Shown: positions 43,408-53,185, numbered from the stretch's first letter. The stretch: 64,000 nucleotides of DNA from Planctomycetota bacterium (GCA_029250885.1 JAQXEK010000033.1:41827-105826); one strand, 5' to 3'. Notes: generated by a model from the sequence alone, not told the origin. Numbers and translations are program-made.

Positions 43408-46400
43408 CTAAAAGCGCTTGGGCAGCCCCGAGAGATTCGGAAGGGGCAACACGGGGTCGCTCTTTGGATCGGAAGTGAAGAGGTCGATCAGAGAGTTGCG
43501 CAGGATGACCATAGGGTTGTAGAGGTCGCCCTTAACCTCCACGGTCAACAGACTGTTTTGCAGCCAATACAAGAGCTCGCGCAGAGGACCGAGCTTGTCC
43601 ACCAAGCTGTAGCGTACTTCGAACTTGGCACCTAGCTCGGAGTCCATGTCCAAGAACCCATCTCCAACCAGGCTGAGCAGCGGGCTGTGGGCACGCATGC
43701 TGTTGAGGGAGACGCGGCCGCCGTTGATGGTGAAGCCGGTGCTCATGGAGTCGAACACGGCGGTGGCGTCGAACCCCAGACGCGTGAAGAGCGCTCGAAA
43801 GACGGGGATGGACCAGAGCCGTGCGTCGCGCAGGCGCAGGAAGCCGCCGCCTTGGGCCTGGAGCAGGTCCCCTTGCGCCGCCTCGAAGCGAAGCGATGCA
43901 TCGACCTGGCCAGAGTTGTCGTCGCTTCCTCCGAAGGCGCCAGCGAGAAGCTGCTTGGCCTCAACGTCACGGAGCTCGACTGCCACGGCAAAGTGCCTCC
44001 GGTCCGAAAGGTCTAGGGCCAAGGCGGCGCCACCGTGGCCTTCGACTCCACCAAGGGAGGCCAGGGTACCGCCGGCAAAGCCGACATTCAGGTCTTCGAC
44101 GTTTAGGCGTTGGTCTGCGTAGGAGAACAGCAACGTGCCGCCGCTAATCGAGCGGCCTCCGATGCTGCCCGCAAGATCCGCCATGCGTCCCCAGGCCCGT
44201 GCTCGGCCACCTTCGAGCACAAGCTCCTCCACGTGGAGGGCGGCCGTGTTGATCTCGACTGGCGTTCCAGCGATGAGCTTGAGCCCGGTGGGAACCGCGT
44301 GGCCCGAGAGGACCATCCGGTAGCGCCCATCAGAGGCTTGGGCCAGCTTGAGGTCGATGGTATTTAGGTCGATTTGCCCGCTCAGGTGAAAACCCTCGAG
44401 TAGAGCCTTTAGCGATTCGGGATCTAAGAACGCGCCTATGTGCTCCGCATTTAGGGGGAAGTCCTTAGCTTGCAATGTGGCGCTCATCAGCACCTCACCC
44501 TGGCGGGCTTCCTCAGCCAAAGCGACTCGAAGGTTTGATAGCAAGATCGGAGTCTTGGCCAGCCGGGCGGTGACCTCCGAGCCCTCGAGGGCTCCGGTGG
44601 TCAGCTGCAAGTCACCCTGCAGGCTGTCCAGGGTCAATGGCCCAGCCTGGAGGGTGTTGTTTCGCAGAAACAGATCGAGGTCAAGGTCGGGATCTGCGCC
44701 GTCCGAGAAGTCGATTCGCCCAGCGAGGTCAACACGTCCATCAAGGCTGGCGCTGGTCCAATCATCTTCAGAATCCGCAGCGTCCGCAGGGGCGAGGAAG
44801 CCACTGCTGCCCGACTCGGTCGTGTTCGCAAGGGCACCGAGCAGAGCTTGGTTGGAGGGGTCAAGTCCACCGGCGAAGAGTTCGAGGTGCGAGCTGCCGT
44901 CCCCTGCTAGATCGGCGCGCAACTTCGCCGCGCCACCCATCCCAGCGACCCACTCGCCCGTAAAGATGGCGTCTATTGTGCCGCTTGTCTCGCCCCCTAC
45001 TGAGGTGACGGCTGAGTAACCGCCCCGCCCCTCGACCTTACGCGTGACCATCGAAAAGTCCCGGGGCAGAAGTTCAACGACCTCCGGCGTGACCTCCAAC
45101 GCGACCTCGCGCGCGCCGTCTACTAGGCGTGCGTGCTCGGTCCACTGGAAGGTAACCTTGCCCTTGGCGTCAAGCTCTTCACCGCGCTCGCCCAATCCGG
45201 GGATTGTGTCCACAAGCACGTCCCAATCGGCGCCCCTCAGTCCTAGGCCACTGCCCGAGACCGAAAGGGAGTGCGCAAGTCCGGACTCCGTGATGGGTTG
45301 TTCGGATCCAGGAACGGGGTAGCCGTTGGAGATCCTTGGTGGGGTCGGGACTGCTTCGGGCGGGGAGCCTAGGTCGACGTCCCGGAAGGTCCCTTCGATG
45401 CGCAGGTCCTTGACCGAGGAGGACTCGCCCGTGGCGACGAAGTGCATGCCCATGTCGCGCTGCTCCCACCCCTCCTGGCGCTTGCGAGGATAGGCGCCCC
45501 AGGCGAACTCCATGTCGAGGCGGTCGACGAAGGCTGCAACCGGCAGGCTCTTCCAGCGCAAGGGGGCCTCTTCCACTTGGATCTTTACTGCGGCAGACAA
45601 ACCACCCTGCTCGGCGCGATCGCGCAGGTGAAACTGTGCCGAGGCCCACCCGCCATCGATGCCATAGGTCGAGTACAGGTCTTTTGTGCCGGACATAAAG
45701 CCAAACGCCGTTCCAAGTTCAGGGTCGAGCTCACGGCGCTGGACGTCTATCTTGATGTCCATGGCGCTGCCCATACGCTCTTTGATTGGCGAGGCGATCA
45801 TGCCCACGGCGGTCGCCATGCCCGTGCCGTGGCTACCGGAGGCGTCGAAGATACCTAGCAGTTCGCTTCGTTGATTCTTGCCGCGGTGGGCCAAGACCAT
45901 GTGGCCACTGATTAGGTCGCAGGGCAGCGGGATCCCCTCGCGCTCGTTGGGACCATCACCATCCATATCCCAACCTGAGAAGCAGAACTTACCCTTTCGG
46001 TCGGACTGCACATCCACGGCGATGTCCAGGTCGCGCTTGGGGTCGAAGTCCCCGGTCAAGGGCATGCGAAGCCCCAGACTGACATCGGCCTGGCCGCCGA
46101 TCCCTAAGGCCGTCCAGTTCTGGCGAATGGGCGCCTCGGGAGGCAGGCCCGCTTCAATCAGGAAACGCTCATCAATGGCCACGTTCTGGGCGGCAAGCTC
46201 CGCTTCGAGGGCACCGCTGCGGGTCAATCGTGCCGCGCCGACCATGGTCTCGCCGAGCAGGTTGGCCGTGACCTCAGCGCGCACAGACAGGGTCTGCCAG
46301 AGCTCGTTCAGGTCACTGTTGGCCGAGGGTGTCTCCCGGGGCAGCCACGAGAAGTCGCTTACGATGGAGACATTCTCCAGGGGCGGCAGGGTGGTTGTCG

Positions 46401-47268
46401 GTCGCAGGTAGCCCTCTTCGATGCGCACGTGGGCCCGGGCGCGGGGGGGCAAATCGCCGATGGGGGACAGGGTCATCTCGAAGTCTGTCGAGAGCTTCAT
46501 GTGGGCGTCGAGGTCCTGCAGCGCCGGCGGGAAGAGCGCCCGCAGGGGCGAGGTCCGGCCCGAGACACCAAGGTTGCGGGCCGCGGCGCGCACCTCGAGC
46601 TTCTGGTCTTTAGTCAGGGTCACCCTGGCGAAAAGCGGCAGGGGCGTTGTACCTTCCTGGGGCAGGGCGATGCTGCCGACCAAGGTCAGGTCCTTGTCCG
46701 TGTTCAGTTCGAGGCGCGCCTGGCCCTTGCCAAGCTCGACCAGTTGGCCGTCCACGAGCTGCAGGCCTATGTCCACATCGCGCAGCGTAAGCGTCGGGAT
46801 CGCCATGGGCTTGGCGGGATCCGCGATGTCAATGTCAAGCTCGGACTCAGAGACGCCGAAGCGCTCCCGCAGCTTGTCCTCGACCTGGGCGACCGAGCGC
46901 GCGCAGGCCTCGATGAACTCGCGCTCGAGCAACAGGCGACCACGGTCGATGGAGACCGCGGAGAGGGGCGAGGCCGCACCCTTGGAGAGGTCGAAGTGGC
47001 ATTGCAGGTGCTCGATGTAAGCCTCGCCATCCGCGCCGATGATGTGCAACCCGGTCAGGGTGATGCCGGGCCCGAACCAGTCGATTTTGAGGTCGCGGAC
47101 ACTGATGTCCAAGTCGGGCTCGTCCTCGATCAGGGCCAGCAGCTCCCTCTCTAGCTGGCTGTGGAAGACACCGGTCGCATCACAGATTAAGAGCGTAGCT
47201 AGACTTGCGCCAACAAGCAGTCCGAGGCAGACGAAGGCCCGGATAAGGTAGCGGCGGAGGCGTTTCAC
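43408..47268 (-). CDS. Giant AsmA-like (YhdP/TamB-type) envelope protein
   Basis: A 1286-residue protein with one N-terminal membrane helix (residues 8-30) and an otherwise beta-rich body. Alternating short strands such as 'LTLRDVDIGLQLVDGQ' and 'SGTIDAIFTGEWVAGMGGAA', and a C-terminal AsmA-like end ('FTRLGFDATAVFDSMSTGF', 'LDMDSELGAKFEVRYSL'), fit the AsmA superfamily. Members form hydrophobic grooves that bridge the envelope and carry phospholipids to the outer membrane. This role is inferred from the family; it implies a diderm cell. Its end lies 41 bases before the possible CTG start of the kinase, so the two could be co-transcribed. Confidence 0.85.
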   Translation of the reverse strand: MKRLRRYLIRAFVCLGLLVGASLATLLICDATGVFHSQLERELLALIEDEPDLDISVRDLKIDWFGPGITLTGLHIIGADGEAYIEHLQCHFDLSKGAASPLSAVSIDRGRLLLEREFIEACARSVAQVEDKLRERFGVSESELDIDIADPAKPMAIPTLTLRDVDIGLQLVDGQLVELGKGQARLELNTDKDLTLVGSIALPQEGTTPLPLFARVTLTKDQKLEVRAAARNLGVSGRTSPLRALFPPALQDLDAHMKLSTDFEMTLSPIGDLPPRARAHVRIEEGYLRPTTTLPPLENVSIVSDFSWLPRETPSANSDLNELWQTLSVRAEVTANLLGETMVGAARLTRSGALEAELAAQNVAIDERFLIEAGLPPEAPIRQNWTALGIGGQADVSLGLRMPLTGDFDPKRDLDIAVDVQSDRKGKFCFSGWDMDGDGPNEREGIPLPCDLISGHMVLAHRGKNQRSELLGIFDASGSHGTGMATAVGMIASPIKERMGSAMDIKIDVQRRELDPELGTAFGFMSGTKDLYSTYGIDGGWASAQFHLRDRAEQGGLSAAVKIQVEEAPLRWKSLPVAAFVDRLDMEFAWGAYPRKRQEGWEQRDMGMHFVATGESSSVKDLRIEGTFRDVDLGSPPEAVPTPPRISNGYPVPGSEQPITESGLAHSLSVSGSGLGLRGADWDVLVDTIPGLGERGEELDAKGKVTFQWTEHARLVDGAREVALEVTPEVVELLPRDFSMVTRKVEGRGGYSAVTSVGGETSGTIDAIFTGEWVAGMGGAAKLRADLAGDGSSHLELFAGGLDPSNQALLGALANTTESGSSGFLAPADAADSEDDWTSASLDGRVDLAGRIDFSDGADPDLDLDLFLRNNTLQAGPLTLDSLQGDLQLTTGALEGSEVTARLAKTPILLSNLRVALAEEARQGEVLMSATLQAKDFPLNAEHIGAFLDPESLKALLEGFHLSGQIDLNTIDLKLAQASDGRYRMVLSGHAVPTGLKLIAGTPVEINTAALHVEELVLEGGRARAWGRMADLAGSIGGRSISGGTLLFSYADQRLNVEDLNVGFAGGTLASLGGVEGHGGAALALDLSDRRHFAVAVELRDVEAKQLLAGAFGGSDDNSGQVDASLRFEAAQGDLLQAQGGGFLRLRDARLWSIPVFRALFTRLGFDATAVFDSMSTGFTINGGRVSLNSMRAHSPLLSLVGDGFLDMDSELGAKFEVRYSLVDKLGPLRELLYWLQNSLLTVEVKGDLYNPMVILRNSLIDLFTSDPKSDPVLPLPNLSGLPKRF

Positions 47269-47298
47269 GGGGGTAGAGCCTAGGGCATGCGCGCCGAG

Positions 47299-48519
47299 TT
47301 ACCTAGGGCTTGTGGCCAGGCTTTCGTCCGCGGTGTCTTGGGCGTCTTCCTCGCCCTCGCCGGAGTCTCGCTTTTGGTTGCATGTGGAGGTGCCCGGGGT
47401 GTTTGGGGTGCGGAAGACCCGGGCCACGCGCTTGCCAATGGAGCAGGCAATCTCATAGGGAATGGTCTCGGCGCACTTGGCCACGTCCCGCAGCAAGAGG
47501 TTCTCGTCGCCGTCGCTGCCGATGAGGGTGGCTACATCGTCCACGTTGACGTCCTTGATGTCGGTCACGTCGATGGTGGTGTAGTCCATGGACACGCGGC
47601 CGACGATGGGTGCGCGTTGGCCCCGAACGAGCACCTCACCTTGGTTCGAAAGGCGCCAGGGCACGCCGTCGTTGTAGCCCACGGGCAGGGTCGCAATACG
47701 GCGCTTACCCGCTGCGGTCCAGGTGCCGTCGTAGCCGACGGTGGAGCCGGCGGGCAGGTCCTTGAGGAAGATGATCCGTGTGCGCAAAGACATCACGGGG
47801 TCCAGATCCGAGCCCCAAGTGGCGTCCTTGGGAACTACGCCATAGGCGCTGATCCCCACGCGAACGCAGTCGTAGAGGGGCGATGTGCCGCTGAATAGCC
47901 CCGCGGAGTTGGACATGTGGACCCAGCCTGAGACTAGGTCCTCGGCGCGGGCGTCTGCCAGCACACTTTCAAATCGGGCCGTTTGGGACGCGATTCCGTC
48001 GCAGGAGTCCCCCTTGGGTGAGGAGATGTGGGTCATGATGCCGGCTAGTTCGAGGTGCGAGGCGGCTTGGATCTCACGCAGCAGCTCGACGGCGCGCTCC
48101 GGCAGCACGCCTAGGCGGCCCATGCCCGTGTCAATGTTGAGGTGTACTCGCGCGATGCGCCCCTGGCGGCGGGCGGCCGCCTGCAGGGTGCGGCAGCGGT
48201 TCATAGAGTGCAGGCCGATGTGAATGTCGTGGTGCAGGCAGGCGACGACCTCTTCGTCGACAATGGTGCCGAGCACTAGGATCGGGGCGCAAATCCCACC
48301 GTGGCGCAGTTCAAGGGCTTCGGTCGAGGTGCCGACACCAAAGGCTGTGACCCCAGCCCGGGTGGCGTGGTGGGCGATAGCGACGGCGCCATGGCCATAG
48401 GCATCCGCCTTGACCACAAGCATCACTTCGACCTTGTCTCCAATGGCGTTTCGAATTACGGCGAGGTTTCTTGTGAGGGCGTCGAGATCAACATCTGCCC
48501 AAGCGCGGTATGCATCCAT
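47299..48519 (-). CDS. alr: Alanine racemase
   Basis: ATG 48519 gives 406 residues (a TTG two codons upstream is less likely). It is a PLP enzyme that makes D-alanine for peptidoglycan. The PLP lysine is Lys37 in 'VVKADAYGHG', the catalytic Tyr lies in 'TVGYDGTW' near 262, and 'GRVSMDYTTIDVTD' and 'LPVGYNDGVPWRL' are family signatures. Length beyond about 375 comes from a C-terminal Ser/Glu-rich tail with no homology that I can see. It is 30 bases before the AsmA-like gene on the same strand. Confidence 0.93.
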   Translation of the reverse strand: MDAYRAWADVDLDALTRNLAVIRNAIGDKVEVMLVVKADAYGHGAVAIAHHATRAGVTAFGVGTSTEALELRHGGICAPILVLGTIVDEEVVACLHHDIHIGLHSMNRCRTLQAAARRQGRIARVHLNIDTGMGRLGVLPERAVELLREIQAASHLELAGIMTHISSPKGDSCDGIASQTARFESVLADARAEDLVSGWVHMSNSAGLFSGTSPLYDCVRVGISAYGVVPKDATWGSDLDPVMSLRTRIIFLKDLPAGSTVGYDGTWTAAGKRRIATLPVGYNDGVPWRLSNQGEVLVRGQRAPIVGRVSMDYTTIDVTDIKDVNVDDVATLIGSDGDENLLLRDVAKCAETIPYEIACSIGKRVARVFRTPNTPGTSTCNQKRDSGEGEEDAQDTADESLATSPR

Positions 48520-48648
48520 TACCAAAAGATACTAAGGGGCACGCGGCGCACCAACACTTGTCTCGGAGAGATCGGAAAGTGGGGTAGGCACTTTCCCATG
48601 AACGGCTCGAATACCCATAAAAACCCCAAGATTCGCCCGTTTTCCTCT

Positions 48649-48676
48649 TTGACACACGGCCTCGGAGTTGCATTCT
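48649..48676 (+). promoter_or_regulatory. Strong promoter of the histone gene
   Basis: TTGACA (48649-48654, perfect -35) and CATTCT (48671-48676) are 16 bases apart. The predicted start near 48683 gives a ~130-base leader to the ATG at 48816. Just upstream, an 8-bp inverted repeat (48574-48581 with 48589-48596) could be an operator. Confidence 0.6.
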
Positions 48677-48815
48677 CCTTGTAGCGAGAGTGACGCATTT
48701 ACATGCCCGCTCTCGTTCTCCTTATCGGACCACCGTTTAGAGCTGACTTCTTCGCTGAAGACGCGCCTCCAGACGACTCCCTCATCAAACAACATACAGC
48801 CCACGGATACTCCCA

Positions 48816-49103
48816 ATGGCAAAAAAGAAAGCTAAGAAGAAGGCAGCCAAGAAGGCGCCAGCTAAGAAGAAGGCAGCTAAGAAGAAGGCAGCTAAGAAAG
48901 CCCCTCGCAAAGCTGCGAAGAAGGGCAAGAAGAAGCCCCTCGACATGATCATCAGCAAGAGCCGCACCAAGAACTGCGCAGGCATTAACGTGTCCGGCGA
49001 GTTCTACGGCGCCCTTGACGCCGCCGTCCGCGAGATCATCGCTGGCGCCGAAGCTCGTGCAGTGTCGAACGGTCGCAAGACCCTTCGCCCCCACGACCTG
49101 TAG
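48816..49103 (+). CDS. Bacterial histone-fold protein with lysine/alanine-rich N-terminal tail
   Basis: The 95-residue protein has two parts. Residues 1-41 consist of AKK/AAKKK/AP repeats, with about half lysines, like tails of histone H1 or chlamydial Hc1. Residues 42-95 read like the short bacterial histone fold: a first helix around 'MIISKSRTKNC', loop 'GINVSGEF', a long second helix 'YGALDAAVREIIAGAEARAV', then 'NGRKTLRPHDL', where N-G-R-K-T is the conserved second DNA-binding loop. As in the Bdellovibrio histone, the third helix is very short and the chain stops right after it. I infer a DNA-compacting protein. A perfect -35 box, a long leader and a strong terminator suggest high expression. 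Confidence 0.85.
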   Translation: MAKKKAKKKAAKKAPAKKKAAKKKAAKKAPRKAAKKGKKKPLDMIISKSRTKNCAGINVSGEFYGALDAAVREIIAGAEARAVSNGRKTLRPHDL

Positions 49104-49139
49104 CGCCTCGCTCCTAAGGGAGCAGGCAACTACAACTAG

Positions 49140-49175
49140 AACACCCCTTGGCTCTCTTGTGAGCCAAGGGGTGTT
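49140..49175 (+). terminator. Intrinsic terminator of the histone gene
   Basis: A perfect 15-bp stem (49140-49154 with 49161-49175) with a 6-base loop is followed by CTTGTTGGTTGTT. It lies 37 bases after the histone stop codon, so the histone is monocistronic. Confidence 0.85.
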
Positions 49176-49325
49176 CTTGTTGGTTGTTCATGGAAATGGA
49201 TTCCACGACCATGGCAAGTGGGGGAAGCATCTATTGGGGAGTGGTGAGGCAAGAAAATAGAAAGAGAGGCGGACACTCCTAGACAATAAAGGACACCGAT
49301 GTCGTGAATTGCCAGACTCGTGCCC

Positions 49326-51041
49326 ATGAGCACCGAGGCAAACCAAGACATGCTGAGCTTCCTTCGCCAGAACGAAGTTGGGCGCCGCGCCCGGATCAAC
49401 ACGCCCTTCGGCCAGCGCTTGATCACCTACGCTGACCTGACCGCCTCCGGTCGATACCTGCACTTCGTCGAAGCTTGGTTCCGCAACGTTCGCCCTTTCT
49501 ATGCGAACACCCACACCTCGGTCTCGTCCACGGGCCGCATCCTCACGGAGCTGCGGGAAGACGCCCGCGGGGTCGTCCGCAGCAGCGTCGGTGCTGGCGA
49601 CGAGCACGTGGTCATCTTCTGTGGGGCCGGTGCAACCGCCGCTATCAACAAGATCCTCGGGATCCTTGGGCTCTCGATCCCCGAGCCTCTCCAGCGTCGC
49701 TATAACCTGGCCCAGTACATCCCGATGGAGGAGCGTCCGATTGTCTTTGTCGGCCCCTACGAGCACCACTCCAATTATCTGCCCTGGCTGGAGTCCATAG
49801 CAGATGTGGTAGAGATTCCCGCCAAGGACTGCGGGGCCGTTGATCTAGACGTGCTTGCCCAAAAGCTGGTAGAGCATAAGGACCGCGCCCTAAAGCTGGG
49901 ATCCTTCTCGGCCGCATCGAACGTCACCGGGATCTTGGCCGATGTTCCCGGCATCTGTCGCACCCTGCACGCGGGCGGCGCCAAGGCCATCTTTGACTAT
50001 GCTGCGGCCGGTCCCTATGTGCCCATTGTGATGAGCGCCGACGATCCCGCCGAGTGCATTGACGCCGTTGTGATCTCGCCCCATAAGTTCCTTGGTGGCC
50101 CTGGGGGATCCGGCGTACTCATTGCCCACAAAGACCTCTTCGTGAGTCGCACGCCCGCACAGCCCGGCGGAGGCACCGTGGACTACGTAGGAGCTGTCTC
50201 TTATGAAACCGTCGACTACGTCGCTCACCTCGACAAGCGCGAAGAAAGCGGCACCCCGGCCATTTTAAACGACCTGCGCGCCGCCACCGCTTTCCTCGTC
50301 AAGGACATGGTGGGTAGCTCAAAGATTCTCGACCACGAAATTAGGTTGGCCGCTTCGGCAGTGAAGCGCCTTGGCAAGCACCCGAACATCACGATCCTCG
50401 GTCCCACCGAGTGCCCGCGCTTAGCGATCATCTCCCTGGTCTTAGACGGCCTGCACCACAACTTCGCGGCAGGTCTGCTCGACCATCTTTTTGGTGTCCA
50501 GAGCCGCCCGGGGTGGGCCTGTGCGGGGCCCTACGGGCACGCGCTGTTGGGCATCGACTCGGCCACGTCCCAAGACTATCGCAGCTTAGTCGCCCGAGGC
50601 CTGTCCGGTATGAAGCCCGGCTGGGTGCGCCTGTCTCTGCCCTATTACGCATCCGAGGCGGACCTTGAGTTTGTGCTCAAGTGCGTCGAGTTTGTGGCCA
50701 GTCACGGCAAGAACTTTGTGCCTTCGTACAGCTTCGATTGGACTAACGGAGCCTGGAAGCACAAGACCCGTGACTTCGGCTCGACCGTGCCCTGCGAGCT
50801 CAGCGCCAGCTCGCTTCGGGAGGCCGCCCATGGCTTAGCAGCGGGTGCCCACGAGACCCCCATGGCGGACGCCGAGATCGAAATCGAGCGTAAGAGCTAC
50901 TTCGTCCAGGCCAAGGCTCAACTCGCAACGCTGAAGGCCGCCGCTGCGGTGATGGAGCCCAACTGGAACCCCGGTTCGGGCGACACGAGCGTCGACCGCT
51001 TGGTTTGGTTCCACTACACGGACTCGACGGTCCTGGCTTAG
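49326..51041 (+). CDS. Class V aminotransferase / cysteine-desulfurase-like PLP enzyme
   Basis: ATG 49326 gives 571 residues; a GTG two codons earlier is possible. The PLP lysine is Lys254 in 'VISPHKFLGGPGGSGVL', with the phosphate-binding 'FCGAGATAAINK' near residue 100, the Asp of 'AIFDYAAAGPYV' and a 'GTPAILND' loop, all of the class V fold. Bacterial relatives include cysteine desulfurases and selenocysteine lyases, but the reactive loop Cys of desulfurases is not evident. The length is 100-150 residues above the family core because of a C-terminal extension from about 450. The reaction is undetermined. Confidence 0.85.
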   Translation: MSTEANQDMLSFLRQNEVGRRARINTPFGQRLITYADLTASGRYLHFVEAWFRNVRPFYANTHTSVSSTGRILTELREDARGVVRSSVGAGDEHVVIFCGAGATAAINKILGILGLSIPEPLQRRYNLAQYIPMEERPIVFVGPYEHHSNYLPWLESIADVVEIPAKDCGAVDLDVLAQKLVEHKDRALKLGSFSAASNVTGILADVPGICRTLHAGGAKAIFDYAAAGPYVPIVMSADDPAECIDAVVISPHKFLGGPGGSGVLIAHKDLFVSRTPAQPGGGTVDYVGAVSYETVDYVAHLDKREESGTPAILNDLRAATAFLVKDMVGSSKILDHEIRLAASAVKRLGKHPNITILGPTECPRLAIISLVLDGLHHNFAAGLLDHLFGVQSRPGWACAGPYGHALLGIDSATSQDYRSLVARGLSGMKPGWVRLSLPYYASEADLEFVLKCVEFVASHGKNFVPSYSFDWTNGAWKHKTRDFGSTVPCELSASSLREAAHGLAAGAHETPMADAEIEIERKSYFVQAKAQLATLKAAAAVMEPNWNPGSGDTSVDRLVWFHYTDSTVLA

Positions 51042-51063
51042 GACACCGTTACGCGAGGGCTAG

Positions 51064-51762
51064 TTATCGCTTGCGAACCTTGACCGCGAAGGGACGCAGG
51101 TAGAGCGGCGCAAGCTGCGCGGGGGCCGTGCCCCCGTCCCGGGCCAGCCTTGGAAGGCCAAGCTGTAGGACGTGTTGAGCGGTTGGCGTGACGAACTCTA
51201 AGTTGGCCGCCACGCCAATGCGCTCGAGGGTCTTGCCCGTGGCCTCGTCGCCGAGAAGCCGAGCGCCGGTTTGTTCGCTTAGGAAGTGCTCGAGTCCAGC
51301 CTGGTCAACCACCGCGGGCTGCGTCTGCAGCTCGAAATTACCGGTCATTCGACCACTCGCCGTGTAGAAGCCCCCGGAGCGCGCATCTTGGATCCAGGCC
51401 CCGCGTTCACCTTCAGCCAAGCTGCCCCCAAGTAATGCCTCACAAGAGGGCACACCCAAGAGCTGCGGCGTGCGCCTATCGACCTTGCCCAGGGCCAAGC
51501 CCAAGGCTGTCGCTACGCTTACTCGCAGGCCTGTGTAGCTTCCCGGCCCAAGGCCAACAAGTACCGCGTCGAGGTCCGAGGCTTGGAGCCCGCGCTCGCC
51601 CAGCATCTCAGCGAGCCTGGGTAGCAGGTCCGAAGCGTGGGCGGCTGCACCGTCTAGGGCGCCAACGACGAACTCCAGGCGACCCGCATCTGCGAAGTCA
51701 TCACCGATGGCTAAGGCCACGCTTGCACTCCGCGTGGAGGTCTCAAAAGCTGCAGCAATCAT
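51064..51762 (-). CDS. tsaB: tRNA threonylcarbamoyladenosine biosynthesis protein TsaB
   Basis: A 232-residue protein of the ASKHA fold. 'AAFETSTRSASVAL' is the first phosphate-like loop and 'VLVGLGPGSYTGLRVSVATALGLA' (beginning near 68) is the TsaB/TsaD dimer signature. TsaB helps TsaD and TsaE make t6A37 on tRNAs reading ANN codons. The length fits the family. It is the last gene of the minus-strand folP-cdaA-glmM group, 38 bases after glmM. Confidence 0.92.
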   Translation of the reverse strand: MIAAAFETSTRSASVALAIGDDFADAGRLEFVVGALDGAAAHASDLLPRLAEMLGERGLQASDLDAVLVGLGPGSYTGLRVSVATALGLALGKVDRRTPQLLGVPSCEALLGGSLAEGERGAWIQDARSGGFYTASGRMTGNFELQTQPAVVDQAGLEHFLSEQTGARLLGDEATGKTLERIGVAANLEFVTPTAQHVLQLGLPRLARDGGTAPAQLAPLYLRPFAVKVRKR

Positions 51763-51800
51763 GTCTGTCTAGGTAGGCCGTGACCTGCCGAAAACCCTGA

Positions 51801-53159
51801 TTAGGCCCCGATTTCGCTGACAAATAGAGCAGCGAGGTTCTGGGCGTGCTCCTCGATCAGGGGTGCACTGGGCCCCTCGACCATGACTCGCGCCAAAGAC
51901 TCGGTGCCCGAGTATCGCAGGAGGACGCGCCCGTCTTCGCCAAGCTGATCTTCGACCTCCTTGGCCGCATCCTCTAGGCCAGGGATAGTGGCAAAAGGCG
52001 GCTTCGAGGTGACTGGGATGTTGAGGAGCACCTGCGGATAGGGCTGGTAGGGGGCGGCCAGCTCGGACAGAGGAAGCTTGGTTTGACACAGCACCTCGAG
52101 CACGCGCAGTGCGGTGTAGGTGCCGTCGCCGATGTGGAAGAGATCCGAGCCAAAGACAATATGACCCGACTGTTCGCCGCCAAGGCTAAGGCCCTCGGCC
52201 TTCAAGCCTGCGACTACGCTGCGGTCGCCGACGCCAACGGTCAATACGCCGACACCGACATCGCGCAGGGCACGGTGCAGGCCTTTATTGCTCATGACGG
52301 TGGCCACGATGCGCGGGTCCTTCCATTTAGAGTTAGCCACGGCACTCCGAGCCAGCAGCGTCATGACGCCGTCGCCATGGATCACGCCGCCGTTCTCGTC
52401 CACGAGCATGCAGCGATCGCCGTCGCCGTCCAGGGCGATACCAATCTTCGCGCCTTGGCGCCGGACCTCGGACTGCAGCAGCTCCAAGTGAGTCGCTCCG
52501 CAACCAGAGTTGATGTTGTCACCGTCGGGCTCGGCAGCGATTGTGTGGACCCGGGCACCCAGGCGACCGAGCACCTTCGGCGCGATGCGACTGCCGCCAC
52601 CATTCGCACAGTCGAGCACCATGTGTACTTCGCTCAAGCTCAAGCCATCCGCGGCGTCCACAAGGAACGTGGCGTACTGCTCTTCCAGGTCGAAGTCTGT
52701 CTCCATAGCGGGCACTTCGCAGGGCTCGGTGGGGATGCCTGCAGCCAAGAGGTGCTCTTCCATCTGCTGCTCGACCTCGTCGGCGAGCTTCTCGCCGCCG
52801 GGGCCAAAGATCTTGATGCCGTTGTCCTCGGCTGGGTTGTGGGACGCACTGATCATGACGGACAGGTCGTAGTCACCCAGCTTGCCAACAATTGCCAGGC
52901 CTGGCGTTGTGATCAGGCCCGCGCTGACGCACTCGTAGCCGGCCTCGCGCAGGCCTTCGGCTAAGGCGGCCTGGAGAGCGGGTCCCGAACGGCGACCGTC
53001 ATGGCCCAACACCGCCCGGTGGGGGGCGCCATCGGGCTTGTGCATCGCTAGGTCTAGGTCGCGGCCCAGGGTCAAGCCCAAAAGGCGCGCACCGCCGGTG
53101 GAGAGCCAGCCCTCGCCAGCGCGTCCGCGTATTCCGTCGGTTCCAAAGAGAGTTCCCAT
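51801..53159 (-). CDS. glmM: Phosphoglucosamine mutase
   Basis: A 452-residue alpha-D-phosphohexomutase. The start 'MGTLFGTDGIRGRAG' is diagnostic. The active serine is Ser106 in 'MISASHNPAEDNG', the metal loop is 'DGDGDRC' near 243, the sugar-specificity loop is 'GGEQSGHI', and the phosphate-binding segment is 'RYSGTESLARVMVEG'. It converts glucosamine-6-phosphate to glucosamine-1-phosphate for UDP-GlcNAc and hence peptidoglycan. In Firmicutes GlmM binds and restrains CdaA, and here it lies 26 bases downstream of the cdaA fusion. Confidence 0.95.
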   Translation of the reverse strand: MGTLFGTDGIRGRAGEGWLSTGGARLLGLTLGRDLDLAMHKPDGAPHRAVLGHDGRRSGPALQAALAEGLREAGYECVSAGLITTPGLAIVGKLGDYDLSVMISASHNPAEDNGIKIFGPGGEKLADEVEQQMEEHLLAAGIPTEPCEVPAMETDFDLEEQYATFLVDAADGLSLSEVHMVLDCANGGGSRIAPKVLGRLGARVHTIAAEPDGDNINSGCGATHLELLQSEVRRQGAKIGIALDGDGDRCMLVDENGGVIHGDGVMTLLARSAVANSKWKDPRIVATVMSNKGLHRALRDVGVGVLTVGVGDRSVVAGLKAEGLSLGGEQSGHIVFGSDLFHIGDGTYTALRVLEVLCQTKLPLSELAAPYQPYPQVLLNIPVTSKPPFATIPGLEDAAKEVEDQLGEDGRVLLRYSGTESLARVMVEGPSAPLIEEHAQNLAALFVSEIGA

Positions 53160-53185
53160 GGGGGTCGAAGTCGAGAGAGGTGGCG

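Noticed and set aside
42481..43635. 384-codon plus-strand frame antisense to the kinase and AsmA-like genes
   Set aside because: Ser/Arg-rich antisense shadow; the minus strand encodes unmistakable kinase motifs.
48816..48935. Short direct DNA repeats that could suggest a CRISPR or tandem-repeat locus
   Set aside because: They are codon-level repeats of the AKK-type histone tail with no spacers. The attC series at 60-63.7 kb is not CRISPR either, because the spacing is hundreds of bases and each unit holds a gene.
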